A stretch of 64,000 bases of DNA from positions 613,721,977 to 613,785,976 of the forward strand of contig NC_081408.1 in the NCBI RefSeq assembly GCF_030272615.1. Reading direction: 5' to 3'. The notes beneath the pieces were generated by a model. The model was not told the DNA's origin. It made no database searches and saw nothing but the letters and a program-made list of their open reading frames with translations. The stretch is from Cryptomeria japonica (Eukaryota > Streptophyta > Pinopsida > Cupressales > Cupressaceae). Position numbers and translations under genes: made by a program. Below, piece by piece: positions 21,344 to 33,218 of the stretch. Within the stretch, counting starts at the first letter, position 1. Each line of letters starts with the position of its first letter.

Positions 21344-22722
21344 CTAAAGTGGGTGTGATACAAGGAGAGAAGACAAAGTTGCACTAGACACCACCTGTGT
21401 ATGCAACATATTAATGGGCCAAGACAATGGAGGCATTTCTGGAAAAGAGGTGATAAGAGGTGGCTCTAGAGAAGGAGTAATGAAGACCTGCACCTGTTTA
21501 GGGGGAGGTTCATCAAGAGGCCCCGAAGCAGCTGGAAGCAAAACTGAAGAAGATGCAAAAATAGGAACGTCAGACGAAGCGGGAGTTGATGCGATAGGGT
21601 TGAGTGTTGTAGATATAGTAGCAGCCTACAGAGTGACATTGCACTCTCAAGCCATGGCCCGTCAATAGCGTTTATGCTCACACGCACATTAATTACGACA
21701 AAGATGAGGGCCACCAACTGAAGCGTGAGAGGATTTAGGAGCATCATGTTGCATAGGAGAGGCCTCTGGAACCATGGTAGGGATAAGAGAAGGCCTAATC
21801 GATGGAGTAGGAGGTGCATCTGAAATAGGCATGACATTCACAGCAATGAGTGTCCTCCCCGCTTCTCTCAAGGAGCGATCGGGGGAATGGAGGGTGCTGA
21901 CGCAGACTGTGAAATAGGAGCAAGCAGTGATATTCGAGCATGAGAAGAGAGTTTCCCTTTCTCATAGCAAGAGGGCTGAGGGATATCAGCCATGATCAGG
22001 AGCTCAAAGGGAGGGTAGGCTATAGACTTTGACAACATAGGTGCCTTTCCTTTGTCTGCACTAGGTGCAGTTGCAGGAACAAAAGACACCATTGGAGGCT
22101 ACACAATCCTAGGTAGACGTAGAGGTCTATTTAGAGGAGAAGGCTTAGCTTCAACCCTCGACGATGAGGGGACATGAGGAAGCACCCGCTCCATCACTGG
22201 AATAGATGGAGTAGAGGTTGATGCGGGGAGAGACAATGAAAAACTAGGTTGTACCAATTTAAGAGTTGACTTCGCCATCCTGTATTGGTAATATGCACGA
22301 TACATCAAATCACCACAAGGAAGCATGGGACCCACCGGAGCAGGCCAAAACTGATCTAATAAAAAATCCCCATGAACTACCAAGGGTTGATACCCAGTAT
22401 CCTGGATGACATGCACCGAACCTTCATGGGGAAACTTAAGGCATTTATGAATCACTGATGGGACCGCCTCCATAGAAATCAACCAGGGAATACCTAGTTT
22501 AGCTCTGAAGAGGTCCAACTTAGGAATGATCATAAATGTGGAAGATACAACCATGGGCCCCACAAGGACCATCAAGGTGATATTACCCAAAGGAGGGAGG
22601 GAGAAGCCATCATGCATCCTCAAGTTTGGTCGATATTCATCGTATGTAGGCCTATGCCAACCGTTCATGAATAAAGTCTCTTTTGTAATAACATCGACTC
22701 TACACAATGGGTCAACCATCAC
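21344..22722 (-). pseudogene. Protease-like region and linker, element A
   Basis: A 207-codon frame from 22722 resembles the retropepsin region of the other Tat elements in layout: PPLGNITLMVLVGPM, FRAKLGIPWLISMEAVPS (compare LGRSWIHEMRAVPS in B) and IHKCLKFPHEGSVHVI. The expected active-site segment just upstream reads VMVDPLCRVDVI, so the usual D-T/S-G is not kept. Downstream is a proline- and serine-rich linker with stops and frame changes to about 21344. No RT follows before the copia insertion. Confidence 0.6.
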
Positions 22723-22836
22723 ACCCGTGACAGTTTGACCATTTAGTGTGGTAGGGATGTATAAGGGAGTAGGCTCTCCATATTACGTGGTATCTAGGGG
22801 AGTGAATGACAAGGACACATTAGACACCTTTCCCTT

Positions 22837-24791
22837 CTAACTAGGAGGTGAGCAAATAGGAGTGATGGTAACCATGTTTACGAATGGACCATCATCCAAA
22901 GAAGGATTTGATGCAAAGATGAAATTTGTCAAATGTGGGGGAAAGGGGTCACTATAGATTTGAAAATCCTTGTTAGCTTGATCAACATATTTGTTTGACT
23001 TATGTTTCAATGTATCAACTTTGATTGCACCACTATCAATGTGGTCCTGGAATATGTGCCGAAGATGGTAACATCGCTCGGTGTCATGACCAAGCACATG
23101 ATGGTAATGACATAACTTTGACCCATCATACCATCATGGATAGGGTCTACTATTAGACAATGATCTAATCTCAGGAACGGTTGTTAAGTTATCTTTCAGC
23201 AATCGTTGCATTATGCTCAAATAAGAGTCATTCAATTTTGTGAAGACCTTATTTGTTGTGATCCTTGTGTGGCAGTTGCTGGAGGGATAGTCATGACATT
23301 AGCTACAACTTTATTCTTCCTAGACCCTTCTGTAGATGTACTTGCAAAGGACCAACCATGAGAATTCGAAGTAGAATCTCTGAACTACGACATGGTGTGT
23401 TGACAGTTCGTAAGCACAGAACACATGTTAGCAAAGTTCTGATATCTATGAAGAGATAACTTTTCCATCAATGCTAGTTGCAGATTGCTAATAAACATCC
23501 TCTGTGGATCACTATCTAGTAGGGCAAAGGGGATTTTGGTAGAAATCGATTGATATCTTGAAATAAAATTTGTGACCTTCTCATTGGGTTTTTGCTTGCA
23601 ATAAACAAGGTCAGCGATAGTGACCCTGCTACCAATGTTAGCCTGAAACCGTTTAAGAAAAAGGTCCATAAGCTGATCAAAGGTGTGGATAGAATGATCC
23701 GGCAAAGAGATACTATTCTAATGTGGTACCCTTAAGGGACTATGCGAATAGTTTAAGCAACACAAAGTCCAACTATGATAATCGATGCATATAGTCATGA
23801 AAGAATCAATATGCACATTAGGGTCCCCATCACCATTGATTTTGTAAAACTTCAGTGATTTAGCTACAAGAGGAAGGATAGTGTTCAAGATGGTGATGTC
23901 GAGGGGACTCTTGTTGTAATATGCAGGCATGGATAACTGACTAGAGACAGAGGCCAAGTTGGTTAACTATAACTGCAATTGACCCATGTTTTGTAAGATG
24001 GTGTTCAAGACGGGATTAGTGGGCGGAGGAGGTGGAGGTGGGTCAAATCTGCCCCCACCTCCAATGGAACCTCCAGAAGGACCAGTGCCACCAATAGATG
24101 TAGTGCTAGTGCTAACCGTAGACATCTGAGCTGCAACAGAGGCAATGGTTGAGCCACTAGACATACCTATATAGCCCAAGGGGGTAGATGAAGCAATGAT
24201 ACTAGGAATAGTAGGCCTAGGATCAACCATGTGCACTACTGAACCAAGCATACCGACACTAAGCTGAGGTCCATAGGTAATGGAATGGCCATCCTGAGGA
24301 GGAGGAGCATCCAAAGGCACATGCTTTTTTATAATCATAGATAATTCCCTCAACATCTCCAGGCCTCTCCTATTTGAGATCAACATGTCTCTCAAAGTGT
24401 TGAGGACATTTCTAGCCTGGGGGAGGACATTCTCCCAATTTAGGAAACCCTCAAAGTCTCTTAGATTCTGCTCAAGCATGTCAATTTTCTCAAAATCAAC
24501 AATGAGAGCAGAGTCATGATCAACGGTAGGAGGGGAAGATGGAGTAGAATTTCTCAGAGAATTGCTCTGAGAGTTAGATTGTGAACCAGGTGGAGAGGGG
24601 CCCCCTGTCAAAATGGACTTAAGGGGATGAGAAGCGAAGAGATCATTTGGGTTAGGCAGTTGTTCATTGAACATTGTGTTAGGTAAAGGAGGACTATAAT
24701 GGTCAGGAGGAAAACTTTGCCTAGATGACCTCCTCACTATGGCTCCTAAGGCAGTTTGGGTTGTAAATCTCATAGACAAGTCTTTTGACAC
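22837..24791 (-). pseudogene. Gag, element A
   Basis: The N-terminal 270 residues are low-complexity: proline- and serine-rich, with a glycine stretch and PPPPPPP. The capsid-like core follows (FYKINGDGDPNVHIDSFM, then FDQLMDLFLKRFQANIG, LVYCKQKPNEKVTNFISRY and RMFISNLQLALMEK). A CX2HX4HX4C knuckle (CHYHHVLGHDTERC) is at 23071-23112. Stops and one frame change occur. The true start is uncertain: the frame is open upstream of 24791 without a clear ATG. Confidence 0.72.
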
Positions 24792-26635
24792 TAAGGCTAC
24801 ATTACAGGGACAAAAGGTGTTCTGTCTTCGGATAAAGTCTTTATTAAAAGATGAAACTAGATTAAGAACAAATGAGCTATGCTATATGCAAATGCTAAAA
24901 CAAAGATGTAAACCCCCTTTCTTTTCTTTATTTATCTATTTATTTATTTTTAAATTAAGTTTGATTTTAACTAAATGAATGCAATTGTAATGCCCTGCTA
25001 GGAACCCCAAACAAAAAGCAACAACTAAGGGTGAAATATTTTTAAAAAAAAAGTATAAATCACATTAAGTGCATTAATTACTATATTGCACAAAATAACA
25101 CAAGCGGAAGACTTAACACAAGAATTCCTAAAGGGTTACCAACAAAGAATTAAATGAAAGGTTAAATTCCATAATTAAGATTAATCCAATTAACCATCAA
25201 TTACTCATTGAGCACAATAAACCATAAACATATAACAAATTTCATCATTTAAAGATTGAAAGGATAACAATATAATTTTATCTTCAATAAAGCATTTGCA
25301 CAAATCATAAGGATAACTGATAGATAACATCCATAACATCCAAAACTTAAGATTACATTGTTCAATAAATACACTGCTCTCAATAAGATATGAACAACTT
25401 ACATCATTAGCAATTACAAGGTTACATAAATTCATTAATACAATTGACCACATAGGTCTCCAAAGTACAATAATCTCCAACATGAGATAACGCACGAGTC
25501 ACGAACCACGGGAACACTTGCGAAGCCAATCCTCGCAAGAAGGTATGAACAAGAACATCTGATGGGAAGTGGCACTACCACCCGACCATGTGATCCCAAA
25601 ATAGAATCACCCCACCGTGCTAGGAGATAGAAGAAGACCCTCAAGAAAGCATAAGCAAGACATGGACGACAGAACAAGATGACTCTACAATAATCCAGGT
25701 GAACTCGACATCACAGTACTCAAGTAACCCTAAAGAGAGAATGTCACCGCATAGCTTATGATGGTTACCCTAGGTAGGCCTCCATAGGTCCTGACCCCCA
25801 TCCTGGGTTACCCTGGTAACCTTTCCCGAACCCCCAGTTCCATCTAAGTCTCATGCAGACCCTACCAACCCTTCATGAAGACAAGGTGGTCGGTTTGCCA
25901 TTCTAGGCCTTCCCACTACATCTTGAGCCTATACGAGCACTCAACCATGCACGAGGTACAATATCTTATATAATGTTATAAACTACCCACCCCCTAATCA
26001 ATCATTAGGTTATCACTTATTATTTGACTTTCGAGGGGTTATCCTGCCAACCACTTCGGGTGCGGCCCCCGCTCGAAAGCCACTCTCTCAAGGTACACTA
26101 AAAAAACATGGTCACTCTATGAGGACCCTATGGCAAAACAGATAGCCATAACACCATTACAACTATACAGGTGATCAAAACAAAGACTTACTAACCCTTG
26201 GTTAACCATAAGGAATAAGCACAACATGGTTAAGACAACGAGGTCATGATACATCACTTGGTCAAGAGATACAAGATACGCCACAATGGGACAACTAACA
26301 AAGATGAGAAATAACAACCAAATAAACCCCTTGCAAGAAAAGCTAAATTTCCTAAGTCCGAACTTAGACAATCTTTGAGAATATCAACACCATAATCACT
26401 TGCAATTTCATTGATTTGAAGATTTAATAAAACACCCTACATTTAATACCTCACGTCATTCAATTCTATTTATTTCCAATACAATATTCCAACAAAATAA
26501 TAAAATCCATATTAATATTTAACAATTAAAATATGAATTACATTAAAATATGTTTTCTATTTCTAAATAAATCTAATCAATTAGATTCCATAGCTAAAGC
26601 CTTGATTTGACTAGAAAAATAAAATAAATAAATAA

Positions 26636-26667
<32 letters not shown>

Positions 26668-26819
26668 TTACAAATGAATTTAATAAAAATAAAATTTAAA
26701 ACTAACATATAAATTTATCATAGTAAAATATATAGCGAACACTATTATCTTTTTAACACACCACGAAGGGAGAAATATAAAGCAAAAGCAGTGACCTAAA
26801 CCTACCCGCGAGTAGTGCT

Positions 26820-28425
26820 TGATAACTCAATGATGAATGAATAGTACCAAAATGGTACTGAGAGGGGGGGGTGTGAATCAGTACAGACAAAAACACAGTC
26901 TTAAACAGGTTTGACAACAGATACTTCAAATGACTGATAAACAGTGATACCGGTTTAACACAGACTGCAACCGGTAAAGCCAAAAGTGTCAAATACAAGC
27001 ATTAACCGGTTGAACACTTAGCTTTTCACTTAACTCAAAGCAACACTACCATTTCACCCTTATGCATAAATAGTTAATCTAACATCAGATCTTCATAACA
27101 GTTAGTTCAATATGTTTTATAGACAAGCATAAAACACAGAACCAACATATGCTCAACAAGTAATAACAAAGCATCACAAGATAGAAGCATTACACATGAC
27201 ACACATATTTTTCACATGGAAACCCAACTGGGAAAAACCACGGTGGGGATGAATACCCACAAGTTGCTTTTGAACTCTATAGAAGTCTGCTTTGTTAGGA
27301 GCCTTGTCAGGTTAAAGACATTACAATAGGTTTTGCTAGGAACCGATCCTATTAGGGATCACCCGGTTAAGGGATGGCTATAATACCCAGGGAAGAGTTA
27401 AACCCGGTAGGGTTACCTTGTTAGAGGATTTCAAGAACTCAATAGCTAAAGGATCTCCAAAGCTCTATAGCTTCTCATAACTCATTAACTCTGAGTTACC
27501 CTTTTAAGGGATTTGAATCAAGCCGGTTAAAGCTACCCTGTTAGGGGATTTATATCAAGCCCAGTTAAGGCTACCTTGTTAAGGGATTTCACAACTGTTG
27601 AAATGGTTATAGATCAACAGGAATTACAATGATCTAGTAACAACACTCAATGCTAATGCAGATCCATTTTGGCTCCTCTTCTCCTTCTGTACATTCACTT
27701 TGCAGGTATCTCTTCTCTCCTTTGGTCTGGCAAGAATCACGTATCACTTCCCTTGGATACACACTCACAACTTTTGCCAAGAACCTTAGAAAGAAACATA
27801 ACATCGACCTTATAGGAAACAGACAGGTCGGTAGCAAAAACCCTAAACCCTAAACCTGTTAGGTTAAGCAATTCAAGCGGTTCAATCTTGACTGTTGAAT
27901 CATACTGCATTAAATGCAACAATCTTGAATCGATCTCAGGGCATTCTCCATCGTCCATTATCCACCGATTTCATGGTGGCTAATAACCCATCACGCATTA
28001 TCACCGTTTGACAAACTTCGCACATTCTTGAGGTAGATAGGAATAGTCTTCTTCATGCAAGATCCTTCATGCGCATAGAGCTTATGTGGCAACATGACCT
28101 GTTCTCCATTATACTGTTGACTCATCACACAAAGATCATCGATTGAGTCACACAGGCTTGAGGTACTCCAACCGGAAATCCTGAAGTGGAAACTACCTAC
28201 CAACCGGTAGTCACACAATGCTTCCATGTGCTAGTTCCCATTACTACACGCTGGTTCATCTTGAACAAATATGCCGCTTCACTTTGGCATATATACCGGT
28301 TCATACATATGCCGATTCTCTCTTCTTACCTATCACATGTGCCGGTTCACATCATGTCACATAATGACATCAATGACAACATACAATATCATTATGTCTT
28401 CATACCGGTTCACATAATGCCAACA
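26820..28425 (-). mobile_element. Copia-family solo LTR with perfect target duplication
   Basis: 1606 bp, from TGATAACTCA to GCCAACA. Flanked on both sides by GTGCT (26815-26819 and 28426-28430). It shares with 18816-20252 the GAGGGGGGG run followed by GAATCAGTA, the CACATGGAAACCCAACTGGG-type block, the recurring GTTAGGGGATT units and many CCGGTT motifs. No internal coding sequence remains, so it arose by recombination between the two LTRs of a full element. Confidence 0.88.
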
Positions 28426-28430
28426 GTGCT

Positions 28431-28540
28431 TCTACCGAAAGGTAGCAAACACTACCAACAGGTAGTGCTACTACCTTGCGGTAGTAGTCATTACCATTGG
28501 TAGTGCTGCTACCATGCGGTAGCAGCAGCTACCGTCCCAT
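28431..28540. repeat. CTACC/GGTAG hairpin cluster within LTR C
   Basis: Short inverted units such as CTACCGAAAGGTAG, GGTAGTGCTACTACC, CTACCTTGCGGTAG and CTACCATGCGGTAG follow one another. A further piece (CCTACCCGCGAGTAG) lies just left of the copia solo LTR at 26800-26815, so the insertion split the cluster. Confidence 0.75.
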
Positions 28541-30420
28541 GTGGTGGGACTTCCCTGCCATGTGGGGGTTTGTTTATTATATATATATTTTAAAAATCTA
28601 ATTAAAATTTAAACCATTCACATTGCACAAAAATCACTGGTAACCAGAATACAGGGAACAACAAATTTTAATTTTGTAATGATATTTTTTCAATAAGGAA
28701 TACTGGTAAACACTAAAACATAGAAGACCCAAACATAAAGTTCTTGGGCAAAATTCAAAAGAATTTAAAGAGATAAGAGGGGATTTGATTTATTTCTCCA
28801 TTTCTTCACACACAGGAAGAATCCTTGCATCATGCAAGAGGCAAATTAACAAATTTTGCTAGCATAACCCCCAAATCTTGGGCAAATAGAAACTTGCAAT
28901 CATACAGAAAAAAAAATCTAATTCCTTTCTACACAAAATAGAGGAAATAATCAAACAACTAAATCTTGCAAGAACTTGGGAACATACAGCCAACAAGATA
29001 TTGAACCATTTCCTTTCAACATACAACATATTTGATTTAGAATTCAATAAAATTCAATAACAACTAGTCTATTTTCCAAATCCAACTTCCAACAAGAATC
29101 TTCAATAAGATTTCACAATTTTAACACACACATAGGAAGAAAGCTCAAAACATTCAATTTTTAATTGTAAAACAAGAAGACAACTACCCAACCCGCAAAG
29201 CAATCCAGGAAGCAAATTTGTGGAAGAGCTTCAACCTTGCAAACAATTTCCAAATCCAGGTTCCTCATTCCAAATGGATTTTCAAATTTTGCATTCAAAA
29301 ATCTCCTCTCTTCCCATGAACTCACAGGAATATATGGAAAAATATTTTCAACCTAAACTTTTTAGGTCTTAAAAGTTTCCTCCACCAATAAGAATAAACT
29401 ATTTAAAAAGTAAAAGAAATCAGATTTACCTTTTACCATGAAACAATTCTTTTTCAACAAAATAAAATCTAAAAGCTAAATAAAAAGGTAAAAAGGAAAT
29501 GTCTTTATTATTTATTTTTCTTTTCCCATAAGAATTTAACTCAACATTAGCATTTAGAATTTAAATAGCAAAGCATTTACACATTTCTTTTAATTTAATA
29601 CAACTATAACACAATATATTAAGCAAATTTAACCATTTAAATCTAGCAACTCCATTTATTTAATTAAATGAGTAACTCAAGAGCCTATTAAATAACTAAT
29701 TACACCAACACAAAATAGCATCATTCACTCAATTTTCATAATTTATTCAAATAATCAGAAGCATGCAAAACAAGGAATGATCAAACGATGACTCACAAGA
29801 TGAAAATACCAAAGCACTATGACTCGCATACCGGTCAAATGGGAAAGACGGCCAACTGACAACACTCACATGAGTGTAACTATGGGTCAAGTTAGAGTCC
29901 AACAACTATCTCCTCCCCTCCCATTGGACAAATAAGGCATGCTCAGAGTTGTGAAACCAAGTGGATTCGATACTCCATACCTACCTGGTACTAGTACCTG
30001 CAATGTCTTGCATCAACGAACCACACATGGATATAGACAAATATATAAATAGACACGACACACACACTAATGAAGGAGAATCGTGACGTTCCCTGTCTCA
30101 TCAGAGTAAGTGAAGGAAAATCATCTCCACGCATCCCATAGACTTGCAAACATGAAACATATAAATAACACATCACACATATAAAGTAAATGTGTCAGTC
30201 CATGTCAGGTATTCCATAAAAATTTCATTTAACATAAGTAATGAAATACTACATGAAAGCATACACTACAAATCCAGTTAAAGTCTGAATAAAGTATAAC
30301 AATAATGTATCGACTGAACAGTCTACTGAAGTCAAACATAAGTCTAAAAAGTCTGATCGAGAAGGGGTACTACAACAATGATCTAAATGACAAATGCACA
30401 ATACAAAAGGAAAGTTGCTT

Positions 30421-30436
30421 CACATCGGGTTCACCA
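30421..30436 (-). promoter_or_regulatory. Primer-binding site, element A
   Basis: On the minus strand TGGTGAACCCGATGTG, three bases from the LTR. The first 12 bases are identical to the sites of E2 and D. I cannot name the tRNA. Confidence 0.75.
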
Positions 30437-30439
30437 AAA

Positions 30440-31562
30440 TGTAGCGGAGGGAATTTGCTATCTCAAGGATGATGAATCCTTAAGAACAAATCCACCCTTT
30501 GATACCTCACTCGAACTGGCGCTAAGGTGAGCCAAGGGATAGCAGAATTATGCTAGGGCATAAAAAAGTCGAGAGGACTCCTTGGATGACTCTACTAAGC
30601 CTCGGTCCTTGGGATGAGTACGCAAAGCTGGGACACTAGCGCGACACGCTGATGTCCTATATGGATGGAGCACAGAGTCCAATTAGAAAAATCTGGATGA
30701 GCTGACAGAACTTAAGTAAATGCGAGAAATAATATTGAAATAAATAGATAACACGAAACACAAATTAAAGTGATAAAAAGTAAAAGAAGGCAAATAAGTC
30801 TTACAAAGTGTCCACGTTGTGAAGCCTCCCACAAGATGATTTCCTCCTTGTGATAATTTACCTACACACACACAAGAAGGAAAATGTTGGGGGTTATATT
30901 TTGGAGTCTGCCTAAGTCAGACCCTCATTTTGTTGTATCCACCTCCACATACAACCCAAATAAAAGCCCCAGGGAAAAAAATGATAAAGAGAATTGGAAA
31001 ACAATGTGAGGAAAAGGATGATAATATGTAAAATGAAAGGAGAAAAGGATAAGTAAACTCCCATTTCCAAGATTCTTATGGAAATAATGTCGTAAGCTAT
31101 TCGTGAAGCTGTAATAGTAATAGACTTCATGGGAGAAACTGTCAATGCTATCCTAAAGAGATTGCCAAGAGCTCCAACTTGCAATAATTATCCTCCAAAT
31201 TCCAAAAGATCCCCAAAATGCTTTCAAACGGGAGAGAGATAGGCCCTGGAAGGCAAACCAATGTCGGTGGACACATGCAGGAGCGTTATGATTCCTTCCA
31301 AGTGTAGGCGTAATGCTCAAATGATCACCTATGAACTGTCAAATTCTAGGGATGATAACGCGCCGCAGAAACGTCTCCATGCTACGCCCTAGATCCCAAA
31401 GGTTGTCGACAGGTTGGCAGAGTTGGTAGAGACCAGTTTGGAGCTAACGAGGCAATCCTGGGTGGACAAAGGACAAAGGTGTCGATGCCCAACCTCCGAT
31501 GACATGGATGAAGGAACCATTTGTTGTGTTGAATCATAAAGGAAGAGATTTTTGACACTATA
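30440..31562 (-). repeat. Element A 5' LTR
   Basis: Direct repeat of 2026-3136. Begins TGTAGCGGAGGGAATTTGC. The end reads GACACTATA where the left copy has GACACTACA, so the terminal CA has probably mutated to TA. Divergence from the left copy is obvious by eye, so the insertion is old. Confidence 0.8.
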
Positions 31563-31569
31563 GTAGCAT

Positions 31570-32790
31570 TGTGAATTGTCACCGAGCCAATTTACACCTC
31601 ATATTTGTGCCCCTACTTTAGTGCATCTTATCCTTATCACCTATCTAGGTCTATTTTGTGCCTATTCTCCAGGTTTGAGGCCATGAATACCCTTTGGTGA
31701 GTCCCCTAGTGAGGTACCCCTCTCCCTCGAGCCTTATCTTGGTCCTGTATGTAGAAGGACCATGACGCCCAACACCCTGGTCCATACCATGGCACTCGGT
31801 TCCATGGTCCCTCTCAATGGGGCCCAAATTTGAATTGGGGTAGGTGTTGTATTTCCCTGACAAGAATTGATCCTCGTGGCTCCACATGACCATTGGAGGT
31901 CAGCCCAATCAGTAATTACCTAGATACTCCTATTTAAAGACATTTTATCAACCTAATTTGTTCTATCGATTCTATCCAATCTAAGCAATCAGTTCCTATC
32001 ACTCTTGCATATGTGAAGCATTCATTATCAAGCATTTTCAGAGATCTTCAAGGCTGCATATTCATCATTCAACCATTGTGGAGAAAAACTACATCATTCC
32101 TATGCAAGCATGTGTGTGTGTGATCATGGTTTTTTCATGTCCGTGCCGTTTCATACAACATATGTGATTACATTCAAAGAATAAAAGCATCATCATCAAC
32201 AATTGCAAATTTGAGGTATATCTATCTGGCATTTATTTCTGTATATGCATTATTTCATTCAAGGTTATTTCCTAAATTGGGGTTTGACTTAGGCAAACCC
32301 TTAATCCCAACAATTTCCCCCTTCTTTTGTGTGTGCATGAAACACGTATAGAGATATGTTTGGGAGAATTGACTAGATTCATAGAGATGAACAAATTCCC
32401 CTTTTGATAGCCAGAAATTCAAAGGACTAGGGTGACCACCACCATGGTCCTAGAAAATCAGGTTGAACTTCTAAGTGTGTATTTGAATCATATTCTTTTG
32501 ATCAGATCCCGGTCAGTGTCTTCATACGATGATTGTAGCTCACTATTTATGCTTGATCTCTTCAATATTCACCCATTTACCCAAATTTCAACATTTTCAT
32601 AATTCAATTTAGAAAGGGGGAATAAAAACCGGATCCACAAGTGGAACCTAACAAGTATTTCAGAGCTTTTTCCCTAGAGGGATCAAGCCTAGATCTATTA
32701 GGTCCAACCCTCTTTCAATATAATGGCATTTTAAGAAAAATTAGTGGTTTTATTACATTTTATGGTGAAACCCTAATTTTCACCATTACA
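31570..32790 (+). repeat. Putative 5' LTR of element D
   Basis: TGTGAATTGTCACCGAGCC at the left and CACCATTACA at the right, followed at once by a primer site. No second copy is in the window, so the left boundary is a guess based on the TG start. Confidence 0.5.
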
Positions 32791-32793
32791 TTT

Positions 32794-32809
32794 TGGTGAA
32801 CCCGACTCC
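32794..32809 (+). promoter_or_regulatory. Primer-binding site, element D
   Basis: TGGTGAACCCGACTCC, three bases after the LTR end. It shares 12 bases with the sites of A and E2. Confidence 0.75.
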
Positions 32810-33218
32810 TTACACCACTATTTCTGATCCGTGTTCTCAGTTATGATTTATGAGCATTTCAATTTTAAAAATTTCACTCATAGATTATATTTTTAATCAA
32901 ACTACATAAATTTAGAGGTTAGATTCATAAAAAACCCTAATTTATTTTGGTTATTTTGGTTTATGGGTTGCATAATTTGTAACTTTTATTTTCAGATTTG
33001 ATCTTACACATTCATAATGACACTTAATAGATTTGATTTATTTGTCATTTCATATATGATTACATTTATTTTTACTTATATTTATCATAATCATGTGTTG
33101 GATAATGGTTTCTTTCACTTTACCTTGCTTCTTTTCATTCATAGCACTTTAGCATATTGCATTTTTAGATTTTCTAAAATACTTCCTATTCATCAATTAA
33201 ATCTCAAAGCTTTTATCC

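Larger units (their letters stand above)
24986..30374 (-). mobile_element. Solo LTR C, about 3.8 kb, split by a copia solo LTR
   Basis: Runs from TGTAATGCCCTGC to GGGGTACTACA. The flanks are GCAAT (24981-24985) and ACAAT (30375-30379), a one-mismatch 5-bp duplication. No PBS or PPT adjoins either end. Removing it joins A's gag upstream region to the 60 bp next to A's PBS, so C is a solo LTR that landed in A's leader. Without the inner insertion it is about 3.8 kb, very long for an LTR. It contains no convincing gene, only AT-rich stretches, a short TA run near 26637-26660 and a GGTAG hairpin cluster. Orientation is uncertain. Confidence 0.65.
2026..31562 (-). mobile_element. Element A: outer Ty3/gypsy-type LTR element carrying nested insertions
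   Basis: Two direct repeats of 1.11-1.12 kb (2026-3136 and 30440-31562) bound this span. A polypurine tract adjoins the left one and a primer-binding site adjoins the right one, so A reads on the minus strand. The flanks are ATAGC (2021-2025) and GTAGC (31563-31567), a 5-bp target-site duplication with one mismatch. A's own recognisable coding remnant is gag plus a protease-like region at about 21.3-24.8 kb. Its RT, RNase H and integrase are not seen and were probably lost in a deletion ending near 3.9 kb. Foreign insertions inside are element B, a copia element and solo LTR C. The single-element reading rests on LTR, PBS, PPT and TSD together. Confidence 0.7.
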
